In this document: piece after piece, positions 27,891 to 36,772 of the stretch
How positions within the stretch are numbered: the stretch's first letter is position 1
How the letters are laid out: each line of letters opens with the position of its first letter
Assembly (NCBI RefSeq): GCF_008638365.1
Contig: NZ_VWVU01000003.1
Coordinates: 186,001-250,000, forward strand
Reading direction: 5' to 3'
Source of the DNA: Nocardiopsis quinghaiensis
GTDB lineage: Bacteria > Actinomycetota > Actinomycetes > Streptosporangiales > Streptosporangiaceae
DNA: 64,000 nt
Made by a program: the position numbers and the translations under genes
The notes under the pieces: generated by a model
What the model saw: only the letters and a program-made list of their open reading frames with translations
Told to the model about the DNA's origin: nothing
Database searches by the model: none

Positions 27891-29165
27891 CTACCGGCCG
27901 CCGTCGGCCTCGCGTTCGGCGGCCGCCAGGCGGGCGTCGTCCATCCGGACCAGTCCGGCGAGCAGCCCCAGGCACAGCAGCCCCATGGTCGCGTACACCC
28001 ACCTCAGGCCGAGGAACTCGGCGATGATCCCGCCCGTCGCGGCGCCCAGCGGCATGGTTCCCCAGGCGAGCAGCCGGTACCCGCTGTTGACCCGGCCGAG
28101 CAGGCGGTCGGGGGTGATCCGCTGGCGGAGGGACACCGTGATGACGTTCCACCCCGCGATGCCCAGTCCGCCCAGGAAGAAGCCGCCCGCGACCAGGTAC
28201 GGGTCGGCGGTCACCGCCGGTACGCCGACGAGCACGCTGAAGGTGAGCACGCAGACCCGCAGGGTCCAGGCCCGGCCCAGCGCCCCCTCGACCCGCCCGG
28301 CGGCCAGGGCGCCGACCACGCTGCCCGCGGCGACGGCGGTCATCAGCAGGCCGTAGGCGGGTTCGGACAGGCCCATGGGCGAGCCGGGGCCGACCACGAA
28401 GAGCACCAGGACGGTGAAGGCGGCGTTGGTGCCGAAGTTGCTCACCCCCACCATGGTGGCGAACGACCGCAGGATCCGGTGGCCCCACAGGAAGCGCAGC
28501 CCCTCGGCGATGTCGGCGCGCATGGTGGTGGGCGATGACCGCTCGACCCGGAACCGGCCGCGCACGAACAGCAGTGCTCCCACCGCGACCAGCCACAGCG
28601 CGGCCGGGGCCGCGAACGCCCCCGCCGCGCCCAGCGCCACCAGAAGACCGCCCAGGGGCGGGCCGAGGAACTGGTTGGCGGCCAGTTCGGCGGTGTGCAG
28701 CCGCCCGTTGGCGCGCGGGAGCCGTTCGCGGCCGACCACCTGCGGCAGGACCGACTGGGCCGAGGTGTCGTAGAGGGTCTCGGTGATCCCGACGCACAGC
28801 GCCACCGCGTAGAGCAGCCAGATCGATCCCAGGTGCAGGGCCAGCGCCAGTGCCAGAGCACCGAGCAGCAGTCCTCGGACGAGGTTGGCGCCGAGCATCA
28901 CCCGGCGGCGGTCGAGCCGGTCGGCCAGGGCCCCGGCCGGAAGCGAGAAGAACAGCCAGGGGACGGTCAGCGCGAACGTCACACCGGCGATGAGGAGGGG
29001 GGAGCCGGTGAAGCGCAGCGCCGCCAGGGGCAGCACCACCTTCAGGACGCCGTCGGCGAGGTTGGACAGAGCCGAGGAGGCCCACAGGTTCCAGAAGGCG
29101 GCGCCCAGCGACGTGGTGGGGGACGTCGGGGTGGAGCCGACGTGTCGGGGGGTCTCGTCCGTCAT
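27891..29165 (-). CDS. MFS efflux-type transporter (EntS/MFS_3-like)
   Basis: A 424-residue membrane protein with about 10-12 helices. The N-terminal FWNLWASSALSNLADGVLKVVLPLAALRFT and the loop AGALADRLDRRRVML match drug- or siderophore-exporting MFS proteins of the EntS/MFS_3 type. The substrate is unknown. It is divergent from an ArsR-type regulator with a 73-base shared promoter region containing a TTGA-N6-TCAA dyad, so it is probably repressed by that regulator and induced by the compound it exports. Confidence 0.9.
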   Translation of the reverse strand: MTDETPRHVGSTPTSPTTSLGAAFWNLWASSALSNLADGVLKVVLPLAALRFTGSPLLIAGVTFALTVPWLFFSLPAGALADRLDRRRVMLGANLVRGLLLGALALALALHLGSIWLLYAVALCVGITETLYDTSAQSVLPQVVGRERLPRANGRLHTAELAANQFLGPPLGGLLVALGAAGAFAAPAALWLVAVGALLFVRGRFRVERSSPTTMRADIAEGLRFLWGHRILRSFATMVGVSNFGTNAAFTVLVLFVVGPGSPMGLSEPAYGLLMTAVAAGSVVGALAAGRVEGALGRAWTLRVCVLTFSVLVGVPAVTADPYLVAGGFFLGGLGIAGWNVITVSLRQRITPDRLLGRVNSGYRLLAWGTMPLGAATGGIIAEFLGLRWVYATMGLLCLGLLAGLVRMDDARLAAAEREADGGR

Positions 29166-29187
29166 GCGATCGAGGATGACAGATCGG

Positions 29188-29201
29188 TTGACTTACCTCA
29201 A
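29188..29201. promoter_or_regulatory. Candidate ArsR-type operator between MFS and regulator genes
   Basis: TTGACTTACCTCAA forms a TTGA-N6-TCAA dyad of the spacing typical for ArsR/SmtB-family operators. It lies in the 73-base divergent promoter region. Several GATCG elements flank it. TAGGCT at 29227-29232 sits 7 bases before the regulator ATG and fits a -10 box of a leaderless transcript. Confidence 0.5.
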
Positions 29202-29238
29202 TCGATTCTGGAAGCTCGATCGTTGTTAGGCTCGGGCC

Positions 29239-29787
29239 ATGGGTGAACCGGAACAGGGCGGGGCCGCCCCCCTCCCGCGCACACGACGTCCGGCCACGGT
29301 CCGGGAGGCCAAGGCCCTCTCCCACCCGATGCGGGTGCGCATCCTGCGGCTCTGCCTGTCCCGGGAGCTGACCAACAAGGAGCTCGCCGACCGGTTGGAC
29401 ACCACACCGGGCACGGTCCTGTACCACGTGCGCCAGCTCGTGGACGCGGACCTGCTCACGCCCGCCCCCGTGCGCACCGGCGCCAGCGGCGCCCTGGAGA
29501 AGCCCTACCGCTCCACCGGCGAGAGCTGGTGGCTGGACGGGCCCCTCGCGGACGCCGACACCGGTTCCACCGCCCCCGTGGAGGCCTTCCAGCAGGAGCT
29601 GGGTGAGGCCGGACCGGAGTCGGTGCGGATCTACTCGCGCTTCGTGCTGCACCTGTCCGAGGAGGGCCTCGCGGAGCTGGACCGGCGCATCCTCGCCGTC
29701 CTGGACGAGTACGTGGCCACCGAGGACCAGCGCTCGGACCAGCCCCCCTACGCGGGGGTGTTCCTCCTGCACCGTCCCGTCGACTGA
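29239..29787 (+). CDS. ArsR-type winged-helix transcriptional regulator
   Basis: A 182-residue regulator. Residues about 22-90 form the winged helix: REAKALSHPMRVRILRLCL, then TNKELADRLDTTPGTVLYHVRQLVDADLL as the recognition helix and turn, and a wing ending in EKPYRSTG. The C-terminal domain (about 100-182) is acidic and probably senses a ligand or mediates dimers; no metal-binding Cys pair is seen, so metal sensing is unlikely. It is divergent from the MFS exporter and most likely represses it. Confidence 0.9.
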   Translation: MGEPEQGGAAPLPRTRRPATVREAKALSHPMRVRILRLCLSRELTNKELADRLDTTPGTVLYHVRQLVDADLLTPAPVRTGASGALEKPYRSTGESWWLDGPLADADTGSTAPVEAFQQELGEAGPESVRIYSRFVLHLSEEGLAELDRRILAVLDEYVATEDQRSDQPPYAGVFLLHRPVD

Positions 29788-29826
29788 CGTCCTGCCCGGG
29801 GCGGCCGCCGGAGGCCGCGACCGGCC

Positions 29827-31491
29827 CTATGCCTCCCGTCCCCGGGGATGGTGCAGGTCGAAGGCCGGGCGGTCACTGCGGATACGCGGAAGCGAGGTGA
29901 AGTTGTGCCGGGGCGGCGGACAGCTCGTCGCCCACTCCAGGGAGTTGCCGTAGCCCCAGGGGTCGTCGTTCTCCACCGGATCCGCGTGCTGGGCGGAGTA
30001 CCACACGTTCCAGAGGAAGACCAGGGTCGAGGCCCCCAGGACGAACGAACCGATGCTGGACAGCATGTTCATCCAGGTGAAGCCGTCGGTGGGCAGGTAG
30101 TCGGCGTAGCGGCGCGGCATCCCCTGCGCCCCCAGGTGGTGCTGGATGCCGAAGGTCGCGTGGAAACCGAAGAACAGGGTCCAGAAGTGCCACTTGCCGA
30201 GAGCCTCGTTGAGGAAGCGCCCGGTGAACTTGGGCCACCAGTAGTAGAAGCCCGAGAACATCGCGAAGACCACCGTGCCGAACAGCACGTAGTGGAAGTG
30301 TCCGACGACGAAGTAGGAGTCGGTGACGTGGAAGTCCAGCGGCGGTGAGGCCAGGAGGACCCCGGTGAGCCCGCCGAACAGGAACGTCACCAGGAACCCG
30401 ATCGCGAACAGCATCGGACTGGGGAAGACGAGCTGGCCCCGCCACATCGTGCCGATCCAGTTGAAGAACTTGATGCCGGTGGGCACCGCGATGAGGAAGC
30501 TCATGAAGGAGAAGAAGGGCAGCAGCACCGCGCCGGTGGCGAACATGTGGTGGGCCCACACCATCATGGACAGGCCGGTGATCGCCACGGTCGCCGCCAC
30601 CATGCCCTTGTAGCCGAACAGCGCCTTGCGCGAGAAGACCGGGATCACCTCGGTGATGATGCCGAAGAACGGCAGCGCCACGATGTAGACCTCGGGGTGG
30701 CCGAAGAACCAGAACAGGTGCTGCCACAGGATCGCCCCGCCGTGCCCGGGGTCGTAGACGTGCGTACCGACCATGCGGTCGGCGCCCAGGGCGACCAGTG
30801 CGGCGGTGAGCACCGGGAAGGCCAGCAGCACCAGCACCGAGGTGAGCAGGATGTTCCAGGTGAAGATCGGCGTCCGGAACATGGTCATCCCCGGAGCGCG
30901 CATCATGGCGATCGTGGTGATGAAGTTGACCGAGGCCAGGATCGTGCCCAGGCCCGACACGATCAGTCCCATCACCCACAGGTCGCCGCCCAGCCCCGGT
31001 GAGCGCACCGGGTCCGACAACGGGATGTAGGCGAACCAGCCGAAGCTCGCCGCGCCGTTGTTGGTCAGGAACCCGCCCATCACCGTCAGGCCGCCGAACA
31101 GGAACAGCCAGTAGCCGAGCATGTTCAGCCGGGGGAAGGCCACGTCCGGCGCACCGATCTGCAGTGGCACGATCACGTTGCCGAAACCGACGAACAGCGG
31201 TGTCGCGAACAACAGCATCATCACGGTGCCGTGCATGGTGAACAGGGCGTTGTAGCTCTCCGCGGTGACGACCTGCATCCCCGGCCAGAGCAGTTCGGCG
31301 CGGATGAGCATCGCCATGACCCCGCCGGCGAGGAAGAAACCGAAGGAGGTGATGATGTAGAGGTAGCCGACGATCTTGTGGTCGGTCGAGGAGAGCCAGC
31401 GGGTGACGATCCCGCCCTTGGCCTCCGCGGGCTCGGCCGTGAGCTCGTCCGCGGCGGTCTCGGACACGGCTTCTTCTCGCGTCCGGGTCAT
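29827..31491 (-). CDS. ctaD: Cytochrome c oxidase subunit I
   Basis: A 554-residue haem-copper oxidase subunit with 12 membrane helices, the catalytic core of the aa3 oxidase. Visible ligands: the low-spin haem His in FTMHGTVMM, the CuB His with cross-linked Tyr in [13 protein letters not shown], the CuB pair in WAHHMFATG, and the haem a3/a pair in [11 protein letters not shown]. The N-terminal 25 residues are an acidic extension. The usual partner genes (ctaC, ctaE, ctaF, qcr) are absent, so this is a solitary copy, either the only subunit I detached from its operon or a paralogue. Confidence 0.97.
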   Translation of the reverse strand: MTRTREEAVSETAADELTAEPAEAKGGIVTRWLSSTDHKIVGYLYIITSFGFFLAGGVMAMLIRAELLWPGMQVVTAESYNALFTMHGTVMMLLFATPLFVGFGNVIVPLQIGAPDVAFPRLNMLGYWLFLFGGLTVMGGFLTNNGAASFGWFAYIPLSDPVRSPGLGGDLWVMGLIVSGLGTILASVNFITTIAMMRAPGMTMFRTPIFTWNILLTSVLVLLAFPVLTAALVALGADRMVGTHVYDPGHGGAILWQHLFWFFGHPEVYIVALPFFGIITEVIPVFSRKALFGYKGMVAATVAITGLSMMVWAHHMFATGAVLLPFFSFMSFLIAVPTGIKFFNWIGTMWRGQLVFPSPMLFAIGFLVTFLFGGLTGVLLASPPLDFHVTDSYFVVGHFHYVLFGTVVFAMFSGFYYWWPKFTGRFLNEALGKWHFWTLFFGFHATFGIQHHLGAQGMPRRYADYLPTDGFTWMNMLSSIGSFVLGASTLVFLWNVWYSAQHADPVENDDPWGYGNSLEWATSCPPPRHNFTSLPRIRSDRPAFDLHHPRGREA

Positions 31492-31567
31492 CGGACCTCC
31501 GTTCGTCCGTACGTGGACGGTGTGGGCGTGGCGGTCCGGCCACGGCGGCCGAACCGTAGGGCGGGGG

Positions 31568-31783
31568 TTACCGGGAGGCGAGGACGAACAGGAGGGCGAT
31601 GGCGATCATGCCCATCCAGACCAGCAGCAGCGCACCGTTCGGGGGAGAGCCCGCACAGCGGTGCGCGCCGCCGATCCGCGCCGCGTAGTCCTCCAGCCGC
31701 CGGGCGGAGTTCGGGTCCTCCGCGGCGAGGTGCGCCTCGATCGCGCGCAGGCGTACGTCGTCATCGTCGTTGGGCATGGACAT
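31568..31783 (-). CDS. Small membrane protein, DUF3040-like
   Basis: A 71-residue protein. The N-terminal half, [24 protein letters not shown], matches the core of actinobacterial DUF3040 proteins. The C-terminal [19 protein letters not shown] is one membrane helix. The first of two nearby ATGs (31783, MSMPNDDDD) is used, with GGGAAG 5 to 10 bases upstream. It lies 76 bases ahead of ctaD on the same strand and may be cotranscribed. Function unknown. Confidence 0.75.
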   Translation of the reverse strand: MSMPNDDDDVRLRAIEAHLAAEDPNSARRLEDYAARIGGAHRCAGSPPNGALLLVWMGMIAIALLFVLASR

Positions 31784-32040
31784 GGTGTCTTCCCGGTCCC
31801 TTGTCGCCGACACATCCTCGCGCGAACACTCTAAGTGATGGTGTGCTGACCCCGGTGTCCATTGCTCCGTGTCCCTTGATCCGCCCTTTGCCGGACGGAC
31901 GCGTGGAAGGGGCCCGTGGGGCGTGGGGTGGGACGCGCGGGGCACGGCGACCTGCAGTGCGGGCCGGAGGCGCCGGTCCTGGAACGGGGAACCGCGGTCG
32001 GGCGGCCCGGACCGTACGCGGTGGCCGGGCCGCCCCGGTC

Positions 32041-32619
32041 TCAGCGCCTGCTGATCTGCCTTCCGCTCAGCCTGCCCGGGGTGATCTTCAGGACCTGGTC
32101 GCGCTCGCCCTCGGCCCAGGGCCGGGGGAGGCGGCCCTGGGGGACGCGGGCCAGCTCGTCCGCGTCGCGGATCCACTGGCAGGGTCCGCTGGCGAGCACG
32201 CTCCACCCCTCGCGGCTCTCCTCGTCCAGGCTGTCGACCTGGAAGGCGGCGTACCCGCGCGCGTGGCGCATGATGGCGCCCGCCAGGGTGGAGCGGAACA
32301 CGATGCCCCCGTCGACCAGGGCGTAGTTCACCGGCAGGACCGTCGGAGCGGCGTCCCCCTCGATCGTGAAGGCCACGCGTCCGATGTCGCGCGTGTTCAG
32401 CAGGTTGAAACAGGTCTGCCGTTCCAGGACGGTGAGACTGGCTCCCTCGTCGTCCTCGATGGGGTCGGCCCCCTCCAGGAGCTCCTGCTCGTCGGCGAGG
32501 CGGTCGGTTCCCGCGTACTCCTCGGGCGCTCCCCGCTGCTCCGGCGGTGCGACCGGTCCCGTGGCCGGGTCCTCCCGCCTTCTGCCCGCCGCACCGCCAC
32601 CGCTCGTTCTTCTGGCCAT
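32041..32619 (-). CDS. Pyridoxamine 5'-phosphate oxidase-fold protein
   Basis: A 192-residue protein. After an Arg/Glu-rich, probably disordered N-terminus (about 1-60), residues 65-185 form a split-barrel flavin-binding fold of the PPOX/nitroreductase-like type: LERQTCFNLLNTRDIGRVAFTIEGDAAPTVLPVNYALVDGGIVFRS and the YAAFQVDSLDEESREGWSVLASGP segment. Actinobacteria encode many of these; some bind F420, FMN or haem, so cofactor and substrate stay open. The ATG at 32619 has GGAGGG upstream. Confidence 0.85.
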   Translation of the reverse strand: MARRTSGGGAAGRRREDPATGPVAPPEQRGAPEEYAGTDRLADEQELLEGADPIEDDEGASLTVLERQTCFNLLNTRDIGRVAFTIEGDAAPTVLPVNYALVDGGIVFRSTLAGAIMRHARGYAAFQVDSLDEESREGWSVLASGPCQWIRDADELARVPQGRLPRPWAEGERDQVLKITPGRLSGRQISRR

Positions 32620-33031
32620 GACACGCCCTCCGAGAAGAGTGCCCCCGCTCTCTTCCCCCGCCGTCGTTCCTGGTGCCGGGCCCGAGGGCGTGGCCCGGCC
32701 GTCCGTGTCGTCGGACGGCGGAGGTTCCCGTCCTCGACTACCCGACGGGGCGTGTGACTCAAACGGAACGCGGGGACACGGGCTCTCGTGCCTCCCGGCA
32801 CGGATTCGTGTTCTCTCGGGCACGGCACGTATGGCCGGTCTCCGAACAGGGCAGGGGAACTTCTCCCGCGTGGTCGCGAAAGAGTCAGGACGCGCGGGCG
32901 GGAACACAAGGGCCACCTACGCCGAAACCAGTGGTGGAGGGGTCGGTTCCCACCAAGGTCGGATGTTTGGCGACTATGTGTAGTGGCCACATTACTGAAA
33001 GCGAATCCTCGGCGCTTGTCAGGAGGCACAC
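32620..33031. other. 412-base intergenic region, divergent promoters
   Basis: I see no gene. The region separates the minus-strand PPOX-fold gene from the plus-strand aldolase operon and must contain both promoters. The 60 bases before the aldolase (32955-33020) are the most A+T-rich part, with a TATGTGTAG stretch at 32975-32983. No operator dyad is convincing. AGGAGG at 33021-33026 is the ribosome-binding site of the aldolase. Confidence 0.4.
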
Positions 33032-34003
33032 TTGCCCGCTCGACGCACCGCCACCGGACTCCGGCGACCACAGATCCTCGACGTCACCCTGCGCGACGGC
33101 GGCTACCTCAACTCCTGGCGATTCACCGACGCCACCGTGCGCGAGCACGCCAAGGTCCTCGGCGAGGTGGGCGTGCCCTACGTGGAGGTCGGCTACATCA
33201 GCGACGACCCCGCGCTCGAACCCACGCTCCAGTGCCCGCCCGACCTGCTGCGACAGGTCGGCGAGGACACCGGGCAGGCCCGCGTGGTCGCCATGCTCGG
33301 CGTGAACGGCAGAGGCCCCCAGGAGGTCACCGACCTGCTGCGGCCGCGCGCGGAGGTGCTCGACGTGGTGCGGTTGACCTGCTTCGTGGAGCGGGTGGAC
33401 CACGTACTCGCCGCCGCCGAGGCGGTGTGCGCCACCGGGGTGACCTGTTCGCTCAACCTCATCAGCATCACGGCCTACGAACCCGAGGAACTGGTCGCCG
33501 CGGTCGAGCGCGTCGACCGCTCGGGCGTCGTCGAATGGCTCTACCTGGCCGACTCGCGCGGCGCGCTGCTGCCCGAGGCGGCCGCCGAACTGTTCACCGG
33601 GGTGCGGGCGGCCTGGTCCGGCATGGTGGGATTCCACGCCCACGACAACCTCGGCCACGCGGTCGCCAACTCCCGGATCGCGCTGGAGGCGGGCTTCGAC
33701 CTCGTCGACGGCTCCCTCAACGGCTACGGGCTGGGAGGCGGCAACACCGACCTGGCCGAGGCCCTGGCCCTGGTCGGTGAGGTGGACCGCCCCCGGCTGG
33801 CCTCCCTGGCCGAGCGCATGGCGGCGGAGATGCCCCCGCCTCCGCCCTTCCAGCACCTCTATCCGCTGACGGGCCGGTGCAACCTGGAACAGGAGTGGGC
33901 CCCCGACGTGTGGGAGGCCCACGGTGAGGGCTCCGAGGAGTTCCTGCGGGGTCTGGACTGGAGGCGCTACAAGGACGTCGGCGAGATCCTGGGGAAGGTC
34001 TGA
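33032..34003 (+). CDS. DRE-TIM metallolyase (HMG-CoA lyase / 4-hydroxy-2-oxovalerate aldolase-like)
   Basis: A 323-residue TIM-barrel enzyme of the DRE-TIM superfamily. The signature is ILDVTLRDGGYLNSW near the N-terminus; metal ligands are expected in this Asp and in the later GFHAHDNLGHAVANS (His-x-His). GLGGGNTDLAEALALV resembles the phosphate/CoA-side loop of the aldolases. The start is TTG at 33032, fixed by AGGAGG 5 bases upstream; no ATG or GTG fits. It is followed 74 bases later by a dehydrogenase-like gene that also uses TTG. Such aldolases cleave or form C-C bonds next to a 2-oxo acid; the substrate here is unknown. Confidence 0.88.
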   Translation: MPARRTATGLRRPQILDVTLRDGGYLNSWRFTDATVREHAKVLGEVGVPYVEVGYISDDPALEPTLQCPPDLLRQVGEDTGQARVVAMLGVNGRGPQEVTDLLRPRAEVLDVVRLTCFVERVDHVLAAAEAVCATGVTCSLNLISITAYEPEELVAAVERVDRSGVVEWLYLADSRGALLPEAAAELFTGVRAAWSGMVGFHAHDNLGHAVANSRIALEAGFDLVDGSLNGYGLGGGNTDLAEALALVGEVDRPRLASLAERMAAEMPPPPPFQHLYPLTGRCNLEQEWAPDVWEAHGEGSEEFLRGLDWRRYKDVGEILGKV

Positions 34004-34077
34004 CCGCCGGATCGGCGTGCCCGACCCCGCGGAACCGGTACCCGTCCGCATCCGCCCCGCCACACTGGAGGAACGGT

Positions 34078-35016
34078 TTGACCCAGCCCAAGCGCTGCCT
34101 CGTGCTCAACGACCGACAGCCCGTCCCCACGGACGTCCTGGACCACCTGTCCGACAGCGTGGAGGCGCACTGGGTGCAGGACTCCAGCGGGAGCCTGGAC
34201 CCGGCGGAGGAGTTCCGGCGCCGCCCGGACACGCGGATCCTGGTCACCACCTACATGGACCTGGGCGCGGAGAACCTGCGCCTGCTGCCCGAGCTCGAGC
34301 TGGTCGTCGCCACCACCACGGCCGTGGAGTACGTGGACCTGGACCACTGCCGCGAGCGCGGTGTCGCCGTGTGCAACATCGCCGGGTACACCGGCGACGC
34401 GGTGGCCGAGCACGCCGTCGCCCTGATGATGGCGGTCGCCAAGAACGTCGTGCCGATCAACGAGCGCGTCCGCGACGGCGACATGCTGTGCGCGGGGCGG
34501 GAGAGCATGGAACTCTCCGGCAAGGTCGCCGGGATCGTCGGCATGGGACACATCGGTTCGGGAGTGGCGCGCATGGTGCGCGGCCTGGGCATGGAGGTGC
34601 TGCACGTCAACCGCGGTCCGCGCCGGGTGGAGGGCTCGACCCCGGTGGAGATGACCAAGCTCCTGTCGGTGTCCGACGCCGTCTTCCTCACCCTGCCGCT
34701 CAACGCCGACTCCCGGCGCCTGCTGGGCGCGCGGGAGCTCTCCCTGATGAAGCCCTCTGCGGTTCTGGCCAGCATCTCACCCGACGGGGTCCTCGACTCC
34801 GACGCCCTGACGGACGCCCTTCGCGAGGGACGCATCCGGGGCGCGGGCCTGGACCTGGTCGGCGAGCGCAACCCCTACCCCCGCCTGGACAACCTGGTGC
34901 TCAGCTCCCGTTTCGCGGCCAGGACCCGCGAGTGCCAGGAGCGCCGCAGGGAGGAGTGGGCGGCCGTCGTCGCGGCCTTCGTGGCGGGCCGGGAGCCGCA
35001 CCACCGCGTCGTGTGA
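34078..35016 (+). CDS. D-2-hydroxyacid dehydrogenase homologue lacking catalytic Arg and His
   Basis: A 312-residue protein of the D-isomer-specific 2-hydroxyacid dehydrogenase fold. The NAD-binding segment is intact (KVAGIVGMGHIGSGVARMVRGLGMEVLHVNRG), and LTLPLNADSRRLLGARELSLMKPSAVL follows the family. The catalytic positions are not standard. Where the family has N-x-x-R-G-x-x-V-D, this reads SISPDGVLD, so the Arg is missing. Where it has TPHxAG, this reads SSRFAA, so the His is Arg. The TTG start at 34078 follows GGAGG. It is probably translated from the same mRNA as the aldolase, and may bind a product or catalyse a different NAD-linked step. Confidence 0.85.
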   Translation: MTQPKRCLVLNDRQPVPTDVLDHLSDSVEAHWVQDSSGSLDPAEEFRRRPDTRILVTTYMDLGAENLRLLPELELVVATTTAVEYVDLDHCRERGVAVCNIAGYTGDAVAEHAVALMMAVAKNVVPINERVRDGDMLCAGRESMELSGKVAGIVGMGHIGSGVARMVRGLGMEVLHVNRGPRRVEGSTPVEMTKLLSVSDAVFLTLPLNADSRRLLGARELSLMKPSAVLASISPDGVLDSDALTDALREGRIRGAGLDLVGERNPYPRLDNLVLSSRFAARTRECQERRREEWAAVVAAFVAGREPHHRVV

Positions 35017-35108
35017 CTCCGGAGCCGGGCACCGGGCGGGCATGTCACGTTCCCGGGCCCCTCCTCCGTCATGTGCCATGACGGTCCACGACACGGTAGG
35101 AGCTTCCC

Positions 35109-36323
35109 ATGGCACACGACATCGTCGTCCTCGGAGCGGGGTACGCGGGGCTCGCCGCGGCCCGGCGCACCGCCCGCAACGCCCGTCGGGGCCGGCTCGA
35201 CGCCCGCGTCACGCTCGTCAACGCCACCGCCGACTTCGTCGAGCGCGTCCGCCTGCACCAGGTCGCCGCAGGCCAGGACGTCGGCGTGCACCCACTGGCC
35301 GACTCCCTCAACGACGGCGTCAGCCTCGTCGTCGGCCGGGTGGAGGGCCTGGACACCGGTGCCGGGGCCGTCACCGTGCGCGTGGACGACACGCTCCGCC
35401 ACCTCCCCTACGACACCCTCGTCCTCGCCCTGGGCAGCAGCGCCGGACCCGGCGGGGTGCCGGGGGCCGACGAGTACACCGCGACCGCGGCCGGACTCGA
35501 CCAGGCCCGCGCGCTCGCCCGGCGCGTCACCGACGAGCGCCCCGAACGCGTGGCCGTGGTCGGGGGCGGCCTCACCGGCCTGGAGGTGGCCACCGAACTC
35601 GCCGAGAGCCATCCCGGCCTGCGCGTCCGACTCCTCACCCGCGGCCGGGTCGCCCCCGGTACCGGTCCCCGGGGCGGGGCGCACGTGCGCGGAGCTCTGC
35701 GCCGACTGGGCGTGGCGCTGCGCGAGGACACCGCCGTGGCCGCCGTGGACGCCGACGGGCCCAGGCTGGAGGACGGCACCCGCGTCCCCGCCGACCTCGT
35801 GGTGTGGAACGCCGGCTTCACCGTTCCGTCCCTGGCCGCCGACGCAGGACTCACCGTGGACGGCGACGGCCGCGCCATGGTGGACGCCACCCAGCGCTCG
35901 GTCTCCCACCCCGACGTGTACGTGGTCGGCGACGCCGCCCATGCGACCGGGGTGCGGGGACAGGAGCTGCGGATGTCGTGCGCCATGGGCCTGCCCATGG
36001 GGTGGAGCGCCGCCGACGCGATCACCGCGCGCCTGGCCGGGCGTGAGCCCGACACCGCCCCGTTCGGCTACCTGTTCCAGTGCGTCAGCCTGGGTCGCCG
36101 CGACGGACTCGTCCAGTTCGTGCACGCCGACGACAGCCCGCGCCGGTTCGTCCTGACCGGCCGGGTCGCCGCCCGGTACAAGGAGTACGTCGTGGCCTCC
36201 TCCTACGGAGGGCTGCGCGGCGGAGGCGGGGGACAGGCGGGCCCCAACCTGTCCCTGACGCGCGGCGCGGCCCGCCGCTTCGCCCGCCGGACCGGCCGGC
36301 CCCGCCGCGCGTTCGCCGCCTGA
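35109..36323 (+). CDS. NAD(P)H dehydrogenase-like flavoprotein (NDH-2 type)
   Basis: A 404-residue two-Rossmann flavoprotein. The FAD motif is IVVLGAGYAGLAAARR at the N-terminus, the NAD(P)H motif is VAVVGGGLTGLEVATELAE at about residues 152-170, and the second FAD motif is VYVVGDAAHATG. It resembles type II NADH dehydrogenases and carotenoid-type oxidoreductases. The C-terminus (GGLRGGGGGQAGPNL onward) is flexible and basic rather than an amphipathic membrane anchor. GGTAGGAG precedes the ATG at good spacing. It starts about 90 bases after the dehydrogenase homologue and could belong to the same transcript, though a function shared with the aldolase is unproven. Confidence 0.88.
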   Translation: MAHDIVVLGAGYAGLAAARRTARNARRGRLDARVTLVNATADFVERVRLHQVAAGQDVGVHPLADSLNDGVSLVVGRVEGLDTGAGAVTVRVDDTLRHLPYDTLVLALGSSAGPGGVPGADEYTATAAGLDQARALARRVTDERPERVAVVGGGLTGLEVATELAESHPGLRVRLLTRGRVAPGTGPRGGAHVRGALRRLGVALREDTAVAAVDADGPRLEDGTRVPADLVVWNAGFTVPSLAADAGLTVDGDGRAMVDATQRSVSHPDVYVVGDAAHATGVRGQELRMSCAMGLPMGWSAADAITARLAGREPDTAPFGYLFQCVSLGRRDGLVQFVHADDSPRRFVLTGRVAARYKEYVVASSYGGLRGGGGGQAGPNLSLTRGAARRFARRTGRPRRAFAA

Positions 36324-36772
36324 ACGGCTGTCGGGGCGTCCAGCTGCGTCAGGTGATCCCCAGGCCCACCGGTGAGAAAGCAGGACATCCCCGCCAGGAC
36401 CGCGCTGTGCGCGCGGATGCGAATCCGGCGGGGACGCCCGCCCCTGCCACCCCTCCGACGTCTCCGGTGCGGTATGGGCGGTGACCGAACCGCTCAGGCC
36501 CCTCCGTGACCACCGCGAGGACGGAGCACCCCGCGAACACGACGACCGGCCGGTGCCCGACGCGATCCCGGACGGGCTGCGTCGCGGTGATCCGGCTGAC
36601 GGCCACACGGTTCGCGGGCCGGAGCGCACGTCGGAGTAATCGCCCGGCCGGTCAGGCCTGCGGCCACCCGCATACCCGACGGTCGTCGGGGCGCCCTGCC
36701 GTGAACGGACCCGAACGGACACAGTTCCGTCCCGGGCGCCGCTCACGACAGGCGGCGTCCACGAAAAACGCT
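36324..36772. other. 449-base convergent intergenic region
   Basis: No gene is supported here. It lies between two converging genes, so it needs only terminators. Reading frames on either strand lack G/C bias at third codon positions and resemble no family. No clear stem-loop was found. Confidence 0.4.

Noticed and set aside
36324-36772. tRNA or small RNA in the convergent gap
   Set aside because: No cloverleaf, T-loop motif or strong stem-loop could be found.
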